Source: Trichoplusia ni
Lineage: Eukaryota > Arthropoda > Insecta > Lepidoptera > Noctuidae
DNA: 64,000 nt
Assembly (NCBI RefSeq): GCF_003590095.1
Contig: NC_039483.1
Location: 2,790,001 to 2,854,000, forward strand
Direction of reading: 5' to 3'
Made by a program: the position numbers and the translations under genes
The notes under the pieces: generated by a model
Database searches by the model: none
The model's input: the letters and a program-made list of their open reading frames with translations, nothing else
Told to the model about the DNA's origin: nothing
In this document: positions 61,803 to 64,000 of the stretch, one piece after another
Position numbering within the stretch: position 1 is the stretch's first letter
Layout: the number at the start of each line of letters is the position of its first letter

Positions 61803-63203
61803 CGTGTCATAACTACAAGATATAAGAGCGTCATTAGATTCTCGGTATGCAAAATTTATGCTCAAAGTCACTTTATAGCATCATGCTTTCTTTTTATCGA
61901 TTAAGAAAAGAAGAATGTATTTTCTTTTTGTTTTACCTCAGAACTTAGGACTTGATGAACTGATTTTGTAGATTCTTTTCATTCGTTATATTTAATTTTA
62001 TCCCTTTGTTCCATAAAAAAACATCAAGTTCGTCTCAAAAATATTATTCTGGTATCCAGGTCTAAGTTTTAGTATGAGACTGGGTAGGGCCCCGGATGGT
62101 TTAGAATCACAAATTAGCTTAATAGGTACGTTCAAAATTAATAAAAAAAGAGGATACCATAAAGAAATCCAGTATATCCAAAAAACAACTAGCAATAGAG
62201 CGATAGAAATCAGAGCGTAGTCTGTGGACTATACCTGCCAAAACTAACAACCACGTCAGTTTGCGTTCACTGTCAAAAATACAGGGTAAGTCATAATAAC
62301 TTAATTATAATAGTACGGTTTTAGTAGACCCAAGATGTTTACTCAGGTGAACAGATTGCTTCCTGGACCACCGAGCTAAAGGTTGCCAAAGATTAGATAC
62401 CGGAAGTGCATTCGAAAAAACAACAAGCAGTACCTTTATGCATTTTTTTGTGTTGTCTTTTTCTACTATATTGTGTTTATAAATGATTAAATATAATGGC
62501 CTAAAGCCGACGATTCAGGACTTAGGCCAATTAAATTTCATCTGTCTTGAAAGATCAGTGCCAATATAAGACAAAATATCTCCACAGTTTACAATACTTA
62601 CCTTGGGGCAAGACATGGTTATATCTGTTCTTCAATAGAATAGGGGCCATCAGCTCATTAGGTTTTACTTTTATTGTTTCAACAAGGCCTCTGCATGTTG
62701 GGCCTTTGTCCTCGAGTACGCCTTTAAAAAGGATCGCATGAAATCATCCTGTGAATGCAAAGAGATTCAACTAATAATAACAGATTTGACTCATAATCAC
62801 TAATTACGAAGTTAAGCAGGCACTGTATAGCATACTCATAGTAGTGGATTAGCTTACTGACACAGAATCTCCACAAAGAAAAGGTATAGATATTTTTGAG
62901 AACCTAGATTAAAGATAAACTATATTAAGTATTTAACGATAGCTGTCTGTAGACATTTCACTCTCGTCTTAATGTTGTTTACAAGGCAATTTGACGACTT
63001 TCAGAAAAGTTTTACCGCACCCGCGGATATTATTTACTTAAAAGCATTTGTTTTGTACAGGTAAAGAGGGGCACAACAAATGGTCCTCCATCAGACATTT
63101 GTTTAGAAGAAAAATCACCAAACACCATCTTCAACCTAATAATTTAAGGAACAAATAGCAGAATATTTACTCCACGATATCTTTCCTAACATTTTAATAA
63201 CAG

Positions 63204-63720
63204 GGTCTTTAAAGTAGCAGAACTGGGTCGGTCTAGGTCTAGGTACAGGTCAGAGACAGATCAGACAGACAATGAAACGACGAGCGTTAAAGATAGTTGT
63301 ACAACAGATAACGAACGAACTTCATCCTATTCAGAATCTACACAAACAAGTAGAGATGATGACGAAATCCTAAGGATTCTCAAGGAGAATAATGAAATAC
63401 TCCACAGTGTCAAAACATACGGACACGATGAGGACGAACTGTTTGTCCGGTCACTAGTGCCATCTTTAAAAGAATGTTCGGGAGAAAATAAGTTGAATTT
63501 AAGAATGGAGATGATGAAGGTAATAGTAAATTTTAAGAAATCTCTCCCGCGGCCGGCGCCCCCAACGCAGAGTCTGGCAGCTGCGGCCCCGGCGCCGGCC
63601 CCGCCAGCAGCCGCTCGAATTTCGCAGGTTTCGAATCCTGACGCTGCTCCAGTAAAACCAGCTCGAAAAAAGGCTAAAGAAAATGGTGAAGATTCAGGAA
63701 CGGCAAGAGAGAGTATGTAA
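63204..63720 (+). CDS. BESS-motif protein, last exon (5'-partial)
   Basis: After an acceptor (ttaataacag) ending at 63203 one frame stays open for 171 codons to TAA at 63718-63720. It begins VFKVAELGRSRSRYRSETDQ, then an acidic Ser/Thr-rich part. The BESS motif lies at about residues 75-113 (63427-63543): DEDELFVRSLVPSLK, followed by LNLRMEMMKVIVNF. BESS is a roughly 40-residue protein-interaction helix pair found in insect MADF-BESS transcription regulators. Next comes a Pro/Ala-rich linker, GC-rich at DNA level, and a basic PARKKAK that could be a nuclear signal. The N-terminal part, expected to be a MADF domain, must be upstream; I could not place it. A second acceptor at 63247 (ggtacag) is also possible. 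This may be the real start of an intact gene only if the leader exons exist in the spacer. Confidence 0.65.
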
Positions 63721-64000
63721 CTTTCATCCCTGTTCATGTTTCATAATATGCAAAAATCAATCATCTTACATAAATGGAGAACACATAAAGGAGGCAAATA
63801 TATTAATATTAATTTATAAACTGTGATCGAAACTTCTTGCGCAATAACTACGAAAAAAACTCCGATCAAATTAATCAATCTGACACACGACAATTTGTCA
63901 AAAATAGAAAAAAGCATCGTTCAATTTAATCTGCACGCGTCGAGGAATCATTAAAATGCAATTTAGTTACGACAGTATTAAATTATTCCGTGTATACATA

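Larger units (their letters stand above)
44895..63203. other. Gene-poor spacer
   Basis: About 18 kb upstream of the minus-strand transporter. I found no exon series with sequence resemblance to a known protein. It contains SINEs, MITEs, interspersed repeats, a tandem duplication at 46871-47038 and one small ORF at 53156-53404. It may include the distal promoter of the transporter and earlier exons of the BESS gene. Confidence 0.6.

Noticed and set aside
1..64000. CRISPR arrays, bacterial operons, phage or symbiont DNA
   Set aside because: No regularly spaced short repeats and no intronless gene clusters. All recognisable genes are spliced animal genes.

Overview
This is nuclear DNA of an insect, almost certainly a moth or butterfly (Lepidoptera). 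The evidence is spliced genes with GT-AG introns and AT-rich introns and spacers. There are also many copies of repeat types I know from lepidopteran genomes: tRNA-derived SINEs, repeats ending in 'gcgggcaacagctagt', (ATC)n-tailed repeats, MITEs and worn LINE pieces. I cannot name the species; a noctuid-like moth is a guess. I see no bacterial operon, CRISPR array, rRNA or convincing tRNA gene.

Layout. (1) 1-7880, plus strand: the 3' three quarters of an EDRF1 (erythroid differentiation-related factor 1) orthologue in ten coding exons; its N-terminus lies left of the window. Its probable 3' UTR runs to about 9.3-9.7 kb. (2) 10908-19489, plus strand: a complete ten-exon sugar transporter of the MFS / SLC2 type, called facilitated trehalose transporter Tret1-like (464 aa). 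(3) 20718-44878, minus strand: a second complete ten-exon Tret1-like paralogue (486 aa). It faces the first gene tail to tail, and its first intron of about 18.8 kb fills 25969-44763. (4) 44.9-63.2 kb: a gene-poor, repeat-rich spacer with one small membrane-protein-like ORF. (5) 63204-63720, plus strand: the last exon of a gene with a BESS motif, probably of the MADF-BESS regulator family.

The two transporters have the same exon order, the same intron phases and identical lengths for seven internal exons, so they arose by local inverted duplication. They probably import trehalose or glucose from the haemolymph. A palindromic GTCACGTGAC box overlapping a full CRE lies two bases upstream of the ATG of the minus-strand copy, which hints at nutrient or lysosome-linked control (inference).

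The most unusual observation is inside EDRF1. The last 21 codons of one exon, with its splice donor, are repeated twice more in the following intron. Copies 1 and 2 differ by nine bases, all synonymous. Other points of interest are several complete MITEs with inverted ends, a foldback element inserted in a SINE with a 12-bp target duplication, and nested insertions.
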